DNA of 64,000 bases. It comes from Marinomonas sp. UCMA 3892 (GTDB lineage: Bacteria > Pseudomonadota > Gammaproteobacteria > Pseudomonadales > Marinomonadaceae). Made by a program: the position numbers and the translations under genes. Positions 41,583 to 51,384 of the stretch are shown here, in pieces (positions within the stretch are counted from its first letter, which is position 1; every line of letters begins with the position of its first letter). The notes beneath the pieces were generated by a model. It was not told the DNA's origin, ran no database searches, and was given only the letters and a program-made list of their open reading frames with translations. The DNA lies in the NCBI RefSeq assembly GCF_012726345.1, contig NZ_PTXN01000008.1, forward strand, positions 124,001 to 188,000, written 5' to 3'.

Positions 41583-42767
41583 TTACTGTTGTAGTGAGTG
41601 CTTGGGTAGTGATTGATCGGCAAGGCCTGCGAGTTGGCAAAACCAACGGCAGACATCGGCAATCAATCGATCATTGAAATCGTAATGTGGGCTGTGGCAA
41701 GCCACGTTGTGACCCTCGCCGTCATCACTGCCTATCAGAGCAAAAGCACCGGGAATAGCTTGTAGGTAATAGCTGAAATCTTCCGACGCCATGATGGGCA
41801 AGGCTTGTCCATGATTAAGAGTTTGTTCGCCATAAAGCGATTGCCAAACCTCGCGAGCATGAATTGCTTGATCTTTATGATTGATGGTTGCTTGATAGCG
41901 CATGTCGTGTTCTACAACGCATTCCACGCCATAAGCCGCCGCAGTTTGCGTGGCGACATCGGTAATATGTTGGTTGATGAGTTGGCGAGTTGCTTCATCA
42001 GGTACACGAATGCTGCCGCTTAACGTCGCTGTTTCTGGAATCACCGTTGGCGCGGTTCCGCCGTGTATTTGCGTGACGCTGATCACCGCAGTAGCTTGTG
42101 GTGCAATGCGTCGACTGATAATTTGCTGTAACGCCACATTTACCGCGCTCGCGGCTAACAATGGATCGGCGCATAGTTCTGGTTGGCTGGCGTGACCGCC
42201 GCGACCTTTGAATGCCATGCTGAAGGTACCATTGCCGCACATCACAATATCGTTTGGACAAGCAATCGTGCCATATGGAAGAGCAGGCCAGTTGTGCCAA
42301 CCGTAAATTGCGCCGACGTTTTCCAAAGCTCCGTCTTTGATCATTTCGCGGGCACCATGAAAGCCTTCTTCGGCAGGCTGGAAAATCAACACCACAGGCT
42401 GAGGAAGTTCTGCTTCAAACTGTTTTAACCAACGTGCTGTTGCTAGCAGAGTGGCTGTATGTCCATCATGACCACAAGCGTGCATGCAGCCTTGGTTTAG
42501 TGATTGCCATGCTTTGCCTGTCTGCTCGTCAATCGGCAAGGCATCCATATCACCGCGCAAGGCAATCGCATTACCTTTGGCTGCTTTGTTCAGCCATGCG
42601 ATGGTGCCAGTATCGGCACAGGTGCGCCATGGAATATCCATCGCATCAAGTTGGCTGCGAACCAATGCCGCTGTGTTTTTTTCTTGCCAACTAAGCTCGG
42701 GATGAGCATGCAATTGCTTACGTATGTTTTCCGCATAGATAATATTTTCTTGCCATAGATCCTGCAT
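41583..42767 (-). CDS. doeB2: N-acetyl-diaminobutyrate deacetylase, DoeB2 (M20 family)
   Basis: The start at 42767 (MQDLWQENIIYAENIRKQLH) follows AGGGAG. The 394-aa M20D amidohydrolase has metal-binding HACGHDGHTATLLA, PAEEGFHGAREMI, and GRGGHASQPELCADPL in the dimerisation domain, with the last ligand in SHHYDF-like HSPHYDFND. In ectoine pathways this M20 enzyme (DoeB2) removes the acetyl group, in place of or beside the AstE-like DoeB. It is the first gene of the operon. No ectoine transporter or DoeX regulator is in the window. Confidence 0.85.
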   Translation of the reverse strand: MQDLWQENIIYAENIRKQLHAHPELSWQEKNTAALVRSQLDAMDIPWRTCADTGTIAWLNKAAKGNAIALRGDMDALPIDEQTGKAWQSLNQGCMHACGHDGHTATLLATARWLKQFEAELPQPVVLIFQPAEEGFHGAREMIKDGALENVGAIYGWHNWPALPYGTIACPNDIVMCGNGTFSMAFKGRGGHASQPELCADPLLAASAVNVALQQIISRRIAPQATAVISVTQIHGGTAPTVIPETATLSGSIRVPDEATRQLINQHITDVATQTAAAYGVECVVEHDMRYQATINHKDQAIHAREVWQSLYGEQTLNHGQALPIMASEDFSYYLQAIPGAFALIGSDDGEGHNVACHSPHYDFNDRLIADVCRWFCQLAGLADQSLPKHSLQQ

Positions 42768-43293
42768 AATGACTCCCTGAACATTATCAAAATAAAGTCT
42801 GAATATTTTGAAGAACTTCATACAGTAGTAATTAATTAATAGCGGGGTTGCAAGTAGTCAAAATTAAAACAGCTGCGAGAATGAGCGTAAATAAATTAAA
42901 ATATGATCCAAAAGAACCAAAAAAAACGCTCAAAACAAATAGATAGGAAAATAGGAGAAAACTTCAAAAAAATATGAAAATTCACATTTCAAACAAGAAA
43001 ATAAACGTTTTTAAGAGGCACCAAAAATGCACGTATTGCTCTTATTTTGGGCGTTTAGCGGTGTAAGTATATATAGCTTTAAGTTGTCACATCTAATGAT
43101 TAGTTATATAAATTTTTTATTATTTAAATTTAGAGGTCTAATTACTTTTTAGTTATTTATTTGTTCTCAAAGTTTTTTATCGTTTAGGTTTTTTGATTTA
43201 AAAAATAGGTTGGATATTTTTATTGTTGGCTAAATGGACTGGCTGAAAATGTTCTGGCGCTATATAAAAACATAGCGCCAAAAATAATGAGGA
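42768..43293. other. AT-rich intergenic region upstream of the ectoine operon
   Basis: About 525 bp without a convincing gene. The left part must carry the doeB2 promoter; no operator could be fixed by eye. The right end follows the stop of the DUF4336 gene and is strongly AT-rich. Confidence 0.5.
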
Positions 43294-43980
43294 TTACTGT
43301 AACCAATGAAAGGATTTTTTTAAAAAACTGACGGCGTTTTTTTGAATCCATTCTCCATGGGCAAGAATAATTTTGTCTGGCTGCCAATTTATCATGGTTT
43401 GTAGGCAGTCTCTCGCTGCTTCTTTTCGTCCTATAAAAGTCATCCGCCAAATTTTGCCATTTGGGCTTATGATGCCAGTCATTTGTGCTAGCAGCTTCTT
43501 AATGCCTTTGAAGTGATCAGGGTGAAAGTTTTCAATTAAATCTGTCACGATTAGGGTCTTCGATTCTCTGTGGAAAAAAATCACCTCTTCCATGACCTTA
43601 CTGCCTTTGAAAATCAATTGCTCTATTTGTTCTTGCCACTCAGGTTCAGGTGCATCTTTCAATGCTCTATCAAAGTGTAAGTCTGGGCGCTTTTCTTCTA
43701 AACCTGGGGGAGCGTAGGACTTCGCTTCAGGGTATTGTTGCATCCACTCTTGCATGAACAAGTGATGAATTTTATTCGGTGAGACAAGATAAGATACCTT
43801 GCCCAGAGCGTTCACGTCGCTGATTAGCTCGTCACTGATTTTTGCTGGTGAATGAATCCATATCTCCCCAGAATTTAAGCGAATGACGGTCATTCTAGTG
43901 GTGTAGGGCATGGTGTACCAAGAAACAGTAGCACCATCATGGATCCAAATATTGTCTCCGATTTGTTGTAGCATTTTCAT
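43294..43980 (-). CDS. DUF4336 protein (metallo-beta-lactamase-like)
   Basis: The 228-aa protein starts at 43980 (MKMLQQIGDNIWIHDGATVS) and shows the DUF4336 pattern: TTRMTVIRLNSGEIWIHSPA, LVSPNKIHHLFMQEWMQQYP, ESKTLIVTDLIENF, DKIILAHGEWI. The fold is related to metallo-beta-lactamases, with H and D residues in the right regions. Function unknown. Confidence 0.85.
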   Translation of the reverse strand: MKMLQQIGDNIWIHDGATVSWYTMPYTTRMTVIRLNSGEIWIHSPAKISDELISDVNALGKVSYLVSPNKIHHLFMQEWMQQYPEAKSYAPPGLEEKRPDLHFDRALKDAPEPEWQEQIEQLIFKGSKVMEEVIFFHRESKTLIVTDLIENFHPDHFKGIKKLLAQMTGIISPNGKIWRMTFIGRKEAARDCLQTMINWQPDKIILAHGEWIQKNAVSFLKKSFHWLQ

Positions 43981-44353
43981 GATTATCCTTAGCAAAACAA
44001 GTAGTAGATGAGTAACTCATTGTTTCCAAGCAGGATAAAAATAACACATGAATATTGTGTTAAATAGATTAAGGTCTTAAAAATAGGTTGAACTTTGATC
44101 TGCCTCCAGAAAACGCACAGTTTTCGGATATAGATGAAAAGCTTGAAGTGATGAGCAGTGGCCATTGTTTAGGCTATTTTTTGCAGAAAGGTGAGGTTGC
44201 AAATAGGGCTTTTTTCATCTCGGCGTGGCTCAAAGAAAGGAAGATTTCAAAGGTTGCTTGAAAAATGGGCTTCTGAAGCTGCTATTTTTATCGCATATTT
44301 GTTGGAAGTTAGGCTAAGGTAGATTCGTCTTTTTATCTTTTCTCAGGTGACTT
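43981..44353. other. Intergenic region with a possible gene remnant
   Basis: A TTG-started frame at 44088-44261 encodes 57 residues with IDEKLEVMSSGHCLGYFLQK, which resembles part of a LysR effector domain. It could be a decayed regulator end or chance. The rest holds the promoter of the LysR gene at 44354. Confidence 0.35.
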
Positions 44354-45268
44354 ATGCATAAACTCCCGCCTCGTGCGTTGGAATACCTTAATGCTATTGC
44401 TCGGTATAAAACATTACGAAAGGCTGCCGCTAGGCTGAATGTTGATCCATCTGCTGTAAGTCGTTTGTTGTCACAGTTAGAGGAAAGTTTGCTATTACCT
44501 ATCTGGGACAGAACGAATAATCGCAATCCAATTACACCAGCAGGAGAGGAATTACTTCAGTACTATCGAAAAATGTCTGCCAGTGAGCAGGCAACTTTAT
44601 CGAGAATCGATGACTTACTGAACCTACGAACTGGCGAAGTCCGTATTGCGGTAGGTGAGGGGATTTTAGGTGATCTTATTTCATCTTCATTGCAGTCATT
44701 TTTGGAAAAGCATAAAGGGATTCAACTTTCGGTAGAAATGGCTGGAGCACAGGATGCAGTACAGTTACTGCAGGAGGAACATATTGATTTTGCGTTAACC
44801 TATGCGTCGGTGAATAACCCTAAATTATATTGTCATTTAGAAACCAGCCATCCTCTTGAATTAATAGTACCGCCGGGGCATGCTCTAACCAAGCAAGAAA
44901 AACCTGTTACTTTCCATTCTGTTGCCGAGTATCCTTTTGCGTTGCTTGATAAATCTACTGGTATGGGGCGTTTGGTCACACTTGCAGAAGAACTAAATCA
45001 TTTAAAATTAACACCGCGTTTGCGAACCAACTCAGTTGCGGCGTTGAAGAATTTTGTGATGTCGGGCCTTGGTATTACTTTTATGCCGTTGTTAACAGTA
45101 CGTGAAGAAATTAAACAAGGAAAAATCGTCGTTATTCCTATGGAAAGTAATATTTTTTCCCAAGCAAAAGTTCAGGTTTTAAGCATAGAGAGCAGAGAGC
45201 TAACGCTGGCTGCTCAGGCTTTATTGAATCATCTTAGCGAAACAATGGAATTCTTAGCTCTTAAATAG
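44354..45268 (+). CDS. LysR-family transcriptional regulator
   Basis: The 304-aa protein has an N-terminal winged HTH (ALEYLNAIARYKTLRKAAAR, VDPSAVSRLLSQLEES) and a LysR substrate domain (VRIAVGEGILGDLISSSLQS, FVMSGLGITFMPLLTVREE). It lies 148 bp upstream of a TRAP transporter operon in the same direction and probably regulates it. SD AGGTGA before the ATG. Confidence 0.92.
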   Translation: MHKLPPRALEYLNAIARYKTLRKAAARLNVDPSAVSRLLSQLEESLLLPIWDRTNNRNPITPAGEELLQYYRKMSASEQATLSRIDDLLNLRTGEVRIAVGEGILGDLISSSLQSFLEKHKGIQLSVEMAGAQDAVQLLQEEHIDFALTYASVNNPKLYCHLETSHPLELIVPPGHALTKQEKPVTFHSVAEYPFALLDKSTGMGRLVTLAEELNHLKLTPRLRTNSVAALKNFVMSGLGITFMPLLTVREEIKQGKIVVIPMESNIFSQAKVQVLSIESRELTLAAQALLNHLSETMEFLALK

Positions 45269-45415
45269 TGTGATAGATTTTGTTTTGCCTTACGTGTTGA
45301 CTTAATTGCAACGCTTTGATGCTTGTGATGTCAACAGCTCAAGTTTAAGTTGGTTGTGTGGATAATAAAATGATAGAAAACACACATGACTTTACCATCA
45401 TAAAGGAACTCAAAA

Positions 45416-46450
45416 ATGACAGTTATCAATCAAGTATTAGGTAAAACTCGTTTGTTTAAAGCAATGGCATTGGGAGCGGCGATTTCATCCATGTCGTTTG
45501 CCGTCCAAGCTCAAACAATCAACCTAAGTTATAACGGTGCGGCTGATGTAGATAAGAATGCCGTGCATTTATTTGCGACGAATCTGCAAAAATTAGTCGA
45601 TCAGAAAACCAATGGTGAGCTGACTTTAAAGCTTTATCCAAATAGCATGTTGGGTGAAGAGGAAGAGCGCATGGAGCAGGTATTAAATACGCCAAGTCTA
45701 AATGTTGCTTCTTTTGGTGGTGTTTCTCCTTTATTTCCTGAAATTTTTGTCAGTGCAATTCCTTTTCTATTCAGTGATTTTGATCAAGCCCGCCAGTTTT
45801 TTGATGAAGGTAATTACTGGAAAGCAGTGCAGAGCGAGTTTTATAAGCGCACTGGTGGACACCTAATGGCTGTAGTGGAAGAGGGTGGTTTTCTTGCCTT
45901 TACCAATAACAAACACCCAATTAAATCTCCGAAAGATTTTGAAGGTCTTCGTTATCGTGCCATGGATAAAAGTCAGGTTGCTCTTTACAACGCATTTGGT
46001 GCGTCTGGTACACCAATCCCTTGGACAGAAGTTTATCTTGCACTAAAAACAGGTGTCGCTGATGGTCAGATGAATCCGCCTATGTACATTATTTTAGGCA
46101 GTTTATTTGAGGTGCAAAAATACGCAACTTTGGCAAATATCCAATATTCAGACCAGTTCTTAGTAGGTAATGATGAATTGCTAAAAAGCTTATCAGCTAA
46201 AGACAAAGCGGCTTTGCTAGAGGCTGTGAAAGAGGCTAATGACATCAACAGAAAAGCGGTACAAAGTCAGGTTGAGTCTCGTATTGCTTTCTTGGAAGAG
46301 AAAGGGATGGAAGTATATCGCCCTACAGCTGCAGAGTTAGAAGAGTTTCGTACAGTAGGTCAGCCTTCTTACTTTCAGTGGTTAGAAGAGGAAGGTATTG
46401 ATCAAAAATGGGTAGATTTAGCATTAAAAGATGTAGGTTTTAAAAAGTAA
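45416..46450 (+). CDS. TRAP transporter substrate-binding protein, DctP-like
   Basis: The 344-aa periplasmic protein has a signal peptide (MTVINQVLGKTRLFKAMALG, cleavage near VQA). The DctP fold shows LSYNGAADVDKNAVHLFATN, LKLYPNSMLGEEEERMEQVL and the ligand Arg region FEGLRYRAMDKSQVALYNAF, GVADGQMNP. The Arg suggests a carboxylate-bearing ligand. The downstream dipeptidase gene suggests a peptide-like or D-amino-acid substrate. Confidence 0.92.
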   Translation: MTVINQVLGKTRLFKAMALGAAISSMSFAVQAQTINLSYNGAADVDKNAVHLFATNLQKLVDQKTNGELTLKLYPNSMLGEEEERMEQVLNTPSLNVASFGGVSPLFPEIFVSAIPFLFSDFDQARQFFDEGNYWKAVQSEFYKRTGGHLMAVVEEGGFLAFTNNKHPIKSPKDFEGLRYRAMDKSQVALYNAFGASGTPIPWTEVYLALKTGVADGQMNPPMYIILGSLFEVQKYATLANIQYSDQFLVGNDELLKSLSAKDKAALLEAVKEANDINRKAVQSQVESRIAFLEEKGMEVYRPTAAELEEFRTVGQPSYFQWLEEEGIDQKWVDLALKDVGFKK

Positions 46451-46463
46451 ATCCCATTTAGTT

Positions 46464-46481
46464 CGGCGCCTTCGGGCGCCG
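46464..46481 (+). other. Intercistronic hairpin with TTCG loop
   Basis: CGGCGCC-TTCG-GGCGCCG is a very stable UUCG-capped stem between the binding-protein and DctQ genes. It would stabilise the upstream mRNA or reduce downstream expression. Confidence 0.8.
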
Positions 46482-46494
46482 TTACGAGGCAATT

Positions 46495-46980
46495 ATGACT
46501 CTGAATACTATACGTGCATCAGCGTATCGCTTGTTGTTGCTTATATCTGCATCCATTCTCGCTATGAATGTATTGCTTATTTTGTATAGCGTATTTACTC
46601 GCTATATTTTAAATCATTCGCCTATTTGGTCGGATGAACTTTCTCGGTATGGAATCATTGCCAGTGTCATGTTGGCGATGTCTTGCGCTTATGTAGACTC
46701 ACGGCACATGAGAGTCTCTTTTGTCGAACAAAATGTCGGTCGTACTGCTCGTCAGTTGATTCGTATGTATCAATGGTTAGTCGTGTTGTGCGTCTCATTA
46801 TTTTTTACTTACGTAAGTGCACGTTACTCAATATCCATGGGTAAATTTGCCAGTATGAGTCTTGGCGTGAGTAAATCGATTCCTTTGTTATCTGTGCCTA
46901 TTGGCTTTGGTGCACTGTTTCTGATGGTATTTATACAAGGACCATTCCCGCAGAATCAAGAGAGGAATGAAGTATGTTGA
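46495..46980 (+). CDS. TRAP transporter small permease, DctQ-like
   Basis: The 161-aa inner-membrane protein has four helices and the DctQ pattern TRYILNHSPIWSDELSRYGI and DSRHMRVSFVEQNV. It links the binding protein to the large permease. It overlaps dctM by seven bases. Confidence 0.9.
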   Translation: MTLNTIRASAYRLLLLISASILAMNVLLILYSVFTRYILNHSPIWSDELSRYGIIASVMLAMSCAYVDSRHMRVSFVEQNVGRTARQLIRMYQWLVVLCVSLFFTYVSARYSISMGKFASMSLGVSKSIPLLSVPIGFGALFLMVFIQGPFPQNQERNEVC

Positions 46981-48251
46981 TTGCTATCGTTGTTACCTTT
47001 TTAGTGAACATATTATTAGGCGTGCCATTATTCATTTGTCTTTTATTGGCATCATTAATCGGCTTTTATTTTGTCGATTTTTCGTTAGCTTATCGCATGG
47101 TTCCACAACAGTTTTTTGGCGGTATTAATTCCTTTGCTTTAATGGCTATTCCGCTCTTTATTTTTGCCGGTAACCTGATGAACTCCTCAGGATTGACGTC
47201 ACAGTTGATTCGTTTAGCGAACTCATTGGTCGGACATCTACGTGGTGGCTTGGGTTACGTTAATGTGGTCTCTAGCGTGTTTTTTGCCGGTGTGAATGGT
47301 TCAGCCGTGGCAGATACCTCTGCTCTTGGGTCGTTGCTGGTTCCCGCGATGAAAAAAGAAGGCTATTCAACTAGCTATGCAGCAGGTTTAACCGCAGCCA
47401 GTTCTTTGATTGGACCTATTATTCCACCCAGTATTTTCATGATTCTTTATGCGTCTTTGACTAATACATCAGTGGGTGATTTGTTTCTTGCAGGCGTCAT
47501 TCCAGGTCTATTGCTTGGCGGTGCATTTATCGTTATGAATTATCTGTATGCCAGAAAAGCGGGTTTACAAAGTCAAACAGAAAGATCCAGCTTTAAAGGC
47601 GTTTTACAGGCTTTTTGGTATTCGGCTCCAGCCTTAATTGCGCCTTTTATCATTGTCTCTAGTATTGTTTTTGGTTTTGTTACGCCTACAGAGTCAGGTG
47701 CTTTAATTGTTGCTTACGCTTTGTTGCTGGGTTTGTTGAATCGTAGCTTATCCTTTACCAAGCTTCGTGAAGCTCTGGTTGATACTGCTATTCTGACTGG
47801 CACCATCTTTGTCATTATCGCAGCGTCGTCTGTGGTTAGTTGGTTATTGGCTTACGCTCAATTACCTTCACAGCTCGCTGTATATCTGGAGCCTTTTAAA
47901 AATAATCCGACGGTTGTGCTTTTGATTCTTAGCCTGATTACTTTTTTTATCGGTATGTTGATGGAAGAAGTATCTGCGCTGATGTTACTTACGCCGGTAT
48001 TTTTTCCAGTGGCGATTGCCTCAGGTGTTGATCCTGTGCATCTTGGTGTGGTTATCACCATAAATATCACTATTGCATTGATAACACCGCCAATGGGAGC
48101 ATGTGTTTTTGTGGCTGCTGCGGTGAGTAAAATTGAGATTACTGAGATGTTTAAAAGTATTTGGCCGTTTGTGATGGTGGCCGTTTTTGCTCAGATCTTT
48201 GTTATTTGCTTTCCAAGCTTAACCTTACTACTACCGAGTATTTTTAATTGA
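46974..48251 (+). CDS. TRAP transporter large permease, DctM-like
   Basis: The 425-aa inner-membrane protein has about 12 helices and the DctM signatures ALMAIPLFIFAGNLMNSSGL, NGSAVADTSALGSLLVPAMK, LTAASSLIGPIIPPSIFMIL and ITPPMGACVFVAAAVS. It forms the Na+-driven channel with DctQ. The dipeptidase gene starts one base after its stop. Confidence 0.94.
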   Translation: MLIAIVVTFLVNILLGVPLFICLLLASLIGFYFVDFSLAYRMVPQQFFGGINSFALMAIPLFIFAGNLMNSSGLTSQLIRLANSLVGHLRGGLGYVNVVSSVFFAGVNGSAVADTSALGSLLVPAMKKEGYSTSYAAGLTAASSLIGPIIPPSIFMILYASLTNTSVGDLFLAGVIPGLLLGGAFIVMNYLYARKAGLQSQTERSSFKGVLQAFWYSAPALIAPFIIVSSIVFGFVTPTESGALIVAYALLLGLLNRSLSFTKLREALVDTAILTGTIFVIIAASSVVSWLLAYAQLPSQLAVYLEPFKNNPTVVLLILSLITFFIGMLMEEVSALMLLTPVFFPVAIASGVDPVHLGVVITINITIALITPPMGACVFVAAAVSKIEITEMFKSIWPFVMVAVFAQIFVICFPSLTLLLPSIFN

Positions 48252-48252
48252 T

Positions 48253-49008
48253 ATGAGCAGTTACAGACTACAAAATCAGATTCCTCCGTCAAATGATTTT
48301 TCTTGGGATAATTACAGGCAAATTAGCATTGAAGATAACGGGGAAGTATTGATACCGTTGAGTACATCGAACCGGTTAGTGACTTATCCTTTTTACGCAA
48401 AAATGGGTATCGCCAATGCCATTCCCGAGTGTTTTGTGCGGGAAAGTGTGTTTGATAAATTACACCAAGTAACTAGGCTTATGCCTTCTGGCATCAGATT
48501 AGTGGTGCTAGATGGTTGGCGTCCTTTTTCGGTACAACAATATTTGTTTGATACTTTAATTAACATCTTGAAAAAGTCGTTTCCGAATCATGCTGAAAGT
48601 TATTTGCATGAAAAGGCAAAAAGTCTGGTTTCACCACCAAGTACCGATGTTAAAGCTCCCAGTCCACATCTTACTGGCGGATCGGTTGATGTGACCTTAT
48701 GTGACGATATGGGGCGTTTTTTAGATATGGGTACTCACTTCGACGAAGCTAGTCAGTATTCATGGACCGACGCGCTTGAAGCGCCTAGTTGGAATAATAA
48801 AACGCCACAGGAAAATCGCCGAATTCTTTATAACGCAATGATCGAAGTAGGTTTTACTAACTTGCCTAGCGAGTGGTGGCACTATGATTTTGGAAATCAG
48901 CTGTGGGCGTATCGCACTGAAAGTAAGAAGGCGATCTATGGTGTTACTCGACCAAGAGACATCCTTAAGCAATGGGAAAGTGAAATCATAGACAATGGTT
49001 TTATATAG
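48253..49008 (+). CDS. D-alanyl-D-alanine dipeptidase, VanX-like (M15D)
   Basis: The 251-aa protein has the M15 zinc motif SPHLTGGSVDVTLCDDMGRF (SxHxxGxxxD) and the catalytic EWWHYDFGNQLWAY (ExxH), plus VVLDGWRPFSVQQYLFD. No signal peptide is seen, so it acts in the cytoplasm, like VanX/DdpX. It is the fourth gene of a TRAP operon, one base after dctM, which suggests that imported dipeptides such as D-Ala-D-Ala from cell-wall turnover are split for use. Vancomycin-resistance genes are absent. Confidence 0.88.
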   Translation: MSSYRLQNQIPPSNDFSWDNYRQISIEDNGEVLIPLSTSNRLVTYPFYAKMGIANAIPECFVRESVFDKLHQVTRLMPSGIRLVVLDGWRPFSVQQYLFDTLINILKKSFPNHAESYLHEKAKSLVSPPSTDVKAPSPHLTGGSVDVTLCDDMGRFLDMGTHFDEASQYSWTDALEAPSWNNKTPQENRRILYNAMIEVGFTNLPSEWWHYDFGNQLWAYRTESKKAIYGVTRPRDILKQWESEIIDNGFI

Positions 49009-49046
49009 TTTTCTGTTGGCTATTCGGATACAGACTAAAAACTAAG

Positions 49047-49085
49047 TTGCCCTAGATAATATGGTTTATCTAGGGCAATCATTTT
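49047..49085 (+). terminator. Terminator of the TRAP-dipeptidase operon
   Basis: TTGCCCTAGATAA / TTATCTAGGGCAA form a perfect 13-bp stem with a six-base loop, followed by TCATTTTC. Confidence 0.8.
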
Positions 49086-49156
49086 CATTAAACAGCTTCT
49101 GATCAATCTCCACTCTCACTAGGCGTGTCTGCTATCCAATACGATGTTTCTTATTG

Positions 49157-49636
49157 TTAGTTTAGTTGTTTTTTAGCCTCGAGCCTGGCCGTTACTGTCT
49201 TAATGACTTCATCAGGTGGAATGGTTCCAGTTTTACTAATGATACAGCCTTGGGATGTGCCTTCCGCCATGACTCTATCGCCCACCCAAAAAGTATGCAC
49301 CATGAAGAATCGCTTATCATCCCATCCTGTAATTTCCATAGTGACCTGATATTTTTGGAATGGTTTTAGAGAGCGTTTGTATTTCATTGTGTGCTCGGCA
49401 ATGACGGGAAACCAACCTTCTTTTTGCATGGTTCTCGCCAAGCCAGTACGAATAAACATATCGACTCTAGATAAGTCACAAATGGTCAAATAGCGACCAT
49501 TATTCATATGCAAATTGATGTCTAAATCGTTAGGAAGCACACGTAATGTTAGGGTGTTTTTAGGATGCACAATTGGCAATCTTGGTTTGAATTTTGAGGC
49601 GATCAATAGCATGATCATGCGAAAAATTAAGCTCAT
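49157..49636 (-). CDS. Acyl-CoA thioesterase-like hotdog protein
   Basis: The start at 49636 (MSLIFRMIMLLIASKFKPRL) follows AGGAAC. The 159-aa protein has the 4HBT-type pattern LRVLPNDLDINLHMNNGRYL, with the D/N/H residues near the helix start, and FQKYQVTMEITGWDDKRFFM. The N-terminus is hydrophobic. Enzymes of this group cleave acyl-CoA esters. It is a single gene. Confidence 0.87.
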   Translation of the reverse strand: MSLIFRMIMLLIASKFKPRLPIVHPKNTLTLRVLPNDLDINLHMNNGRYLTICDLSRVDMFIRTGLARTMQKEGWFPVIAEHTMKYKRSLKPFQKYQVTMEITGWDDKRFFMVHTFWVGDRVMAEGTSQGCIISKTGTIPPDEVIKTVTARLEAKKQLN

Positions 49637-49879
49637 CCTGAGTTCCTTTTTTGTATTTATTAGCAAACCGACTGGGTAAGTCTTTACCGTATGCTAATGG
49701 CTTTTTTTCTTAACACCAGTACAAAAAGAGCCAATAACAGTAACAAATTAGTTTTCTATCATGGGTGGTAGTACAGAGGTAAACCAAGAGAGGCAACACA
49801 TTCAAGCGCCTTCACGCGAACATTGTCTTTTTTAATTAATTGAATGACTCTATTCATTTTTGTATTTCATCTTTCGGGT

Positions 49880-50230
49880 TTATCGAACCGCTGATTCATT
49901 AATATACCAAGTGTCATTTTTTCGGTGGATACCAATGACGATAAGAGCTTCGCGTTTCTCGTAAATACCTTTCCACACAAAGCGAAAGCAACCGTCATGA
50001 TCGTCTTCACGATAGCCTTGTAAAGCGCCAAAATACTCGTAACCCACGTTTCGACCATTTCTGGCTTGCATGTGTTTGATGTCATGCTCAAAACGCTCTG
50101 GATAGAAATCGACAAGATCTTTTTCTTCGTAATGCTTAACAAACAACTCATAGTTACCCGTGTCATCTGCTTTCAGCATTTCCTTAAGGAATTGTTCCGC
50201 GATGGCTCTTTCATTTTTGAGTTCAGGCAT
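49880..50230 (-). CDS. Small NTF2-like/hypothetical protein, full-length copy
   Basis: The 116-aa protein begins MPELKNERAIAEQFLKEMLK and has a long N-terminal helix followed by strands (GALQGYREDDHDGCFRFVWK, EALIVIGIHRKNDTWYIN), compatible with an NTF2/SnoaL-like fold. Function unknown. The first 63 residues recur, 57 of them identical, in a truncated copy at 57329-57520 in the same orientation. The two bracket the aromatic catabolic island. Confidence 0.7.
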   Translation of the reverse strand: MPELKNERAIAEQFLKEMLKADDTGNYELFVKHYEEKDLVDFYPERFEHDIKHMQARNGRNVGYEYFGALQGYREDDHDGCFRFVWKGIYEKREALIVIGIHRKNDTWYINESAVR

Positions 50231-50375
50231 AGTTGTTTGCTTATGAATTTGTCGTGAAGTTTTAACGAGTCTAACTGTTGTCGGGTCTATTTACGAAACT
50301 TGGCCAAATGACAGCTTGCTATACTTGTCTCCGAGTTGGCTAGATATTACATCTAGTGCTTTAAATAACTTATTT

Positions 50376-51275
50376 TTAAACTTTGTTAAACTGCATATTT
50401 TTTAAAAATACATCAATGAATTTTTGTACCGCGGGTAGTTTTTCCCGGTTTTTACAGCTGTATAGATAAAAATTTCGGTAAATAATAGGATCGCAAATAG
50501 GTATTATAACTAGTCCATTTTGTTTCACTGATTCGATTGCATAAGGCAGACAGATCGTAACTCCTAAACCATTTGCAACCATGCTCAAGGCCGTTGACAT
50601 GAAGTTAACCAGGTATTTCGGACTAATTATATACTCAGAAGACTCACGTAATAAATTGTCAATGATAAGCTCTGTAAAGGATCCTCGTAGAGTTATTAGC
50701 TCTAGGTTGGCAAGGTCTTTCCATCTGATATTGGCCTCTTTCGCAATCGGATGATTTGGGGGGAGTGCCAAATGAAAAGGGTGTGAGAATATTAGCTGTT
50801 TGTTAAGGCTAGATAGTAATTTTCTTTCTGGTCCAATACCAATATCCGCCTCACCTAGGTTGACAATTTCTTGTACGTTTTCTACCCCACAATCAATTAG
50901 ACTGACTTCAACCTGAGGAAACATTTTACTATATAGAGCGATTATCCTAGGTAGTTCAGCCGATGCTAGTTGCTGAACAACAGCGATTCTTACTTTGCCA
51001 TAGTCAAGTTTTTTTAGGCCCATCACTTCATTTGTCAAAGCGTCCATTTCATCTAGCATACGGATAACTGCAGGAAGAATGTTTCTACCGGCTTCGGACG
51101 TTTCTAATTTTCTGGTCGATCGATCAAACAAGCCTAATTCTAAGTTGAGCTCTAATTCCTTGATGATACTACTAAGTGCTGATTGAGTGATGTGCAGATT
51201 TTCTGCCGCTTTAGTAAAGCTTCCCTCTTGGTGAACCGCCAGAAATGCTCGTAATTGCCTTAGTGTAACATTCAT
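50376..51275 (-). CDS. LysR-family regulator of the aromatic catabolic island
   Basis: The 299-aa protein has HTH LRQLRAFLAVHQEGSFTKAA, LHITQSALSSIIKELE and a LysR effector domain (VRIAVVQQLASAELPRIIAL, MVANGLGVTICLPYAIE). It is divergent from the fumarylacetoacetase gene with a 109-bp gap, the normal layout for a LysR activator of the operon. Confidence 0.92.
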   Translation of the reverse strand: MNVTLRQLRAFLAVHQEGSFTKAAENLHITQSALSSIIKELELNLELGLFDRSTRKLETSEAGRNILPAVIRMLDEMDALTNEVMGLKKLDYGKVRIAVVQQLASAELPRIIALYSKMFPQVEVSLIDCGVENVQEIVNLGEADIGIGPERKLLSSLNKQLIFSHPFHLALPPNHPIAKEANIRWKDLANLELITLRGSFTELIIDNLLRESSEYIISPKYLVNFMSTALSMVANGLGVTICLPYAIESVKQNGLVIIPICDPIIYRNFYLYSCKNREKLPAVQKFIDVFLKNMQFNKV

Positions 51276-51384
51276 TAGATTATCCTATATATTTATCAAT
51301 ATAATCTGTTTGTCTAATAAATATATACCTTATAGTATTTTTTACATAAAGATAAATATCTTCAAAATAAAAATAGAAGGGCTT

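Noticed and set aside
48253..49008. Vancomycin resistance operon
   Set aside because: Only the VanX-type dipeptidase is present; no VanH, VanA or VanRS, and it is in a TRAP operon.
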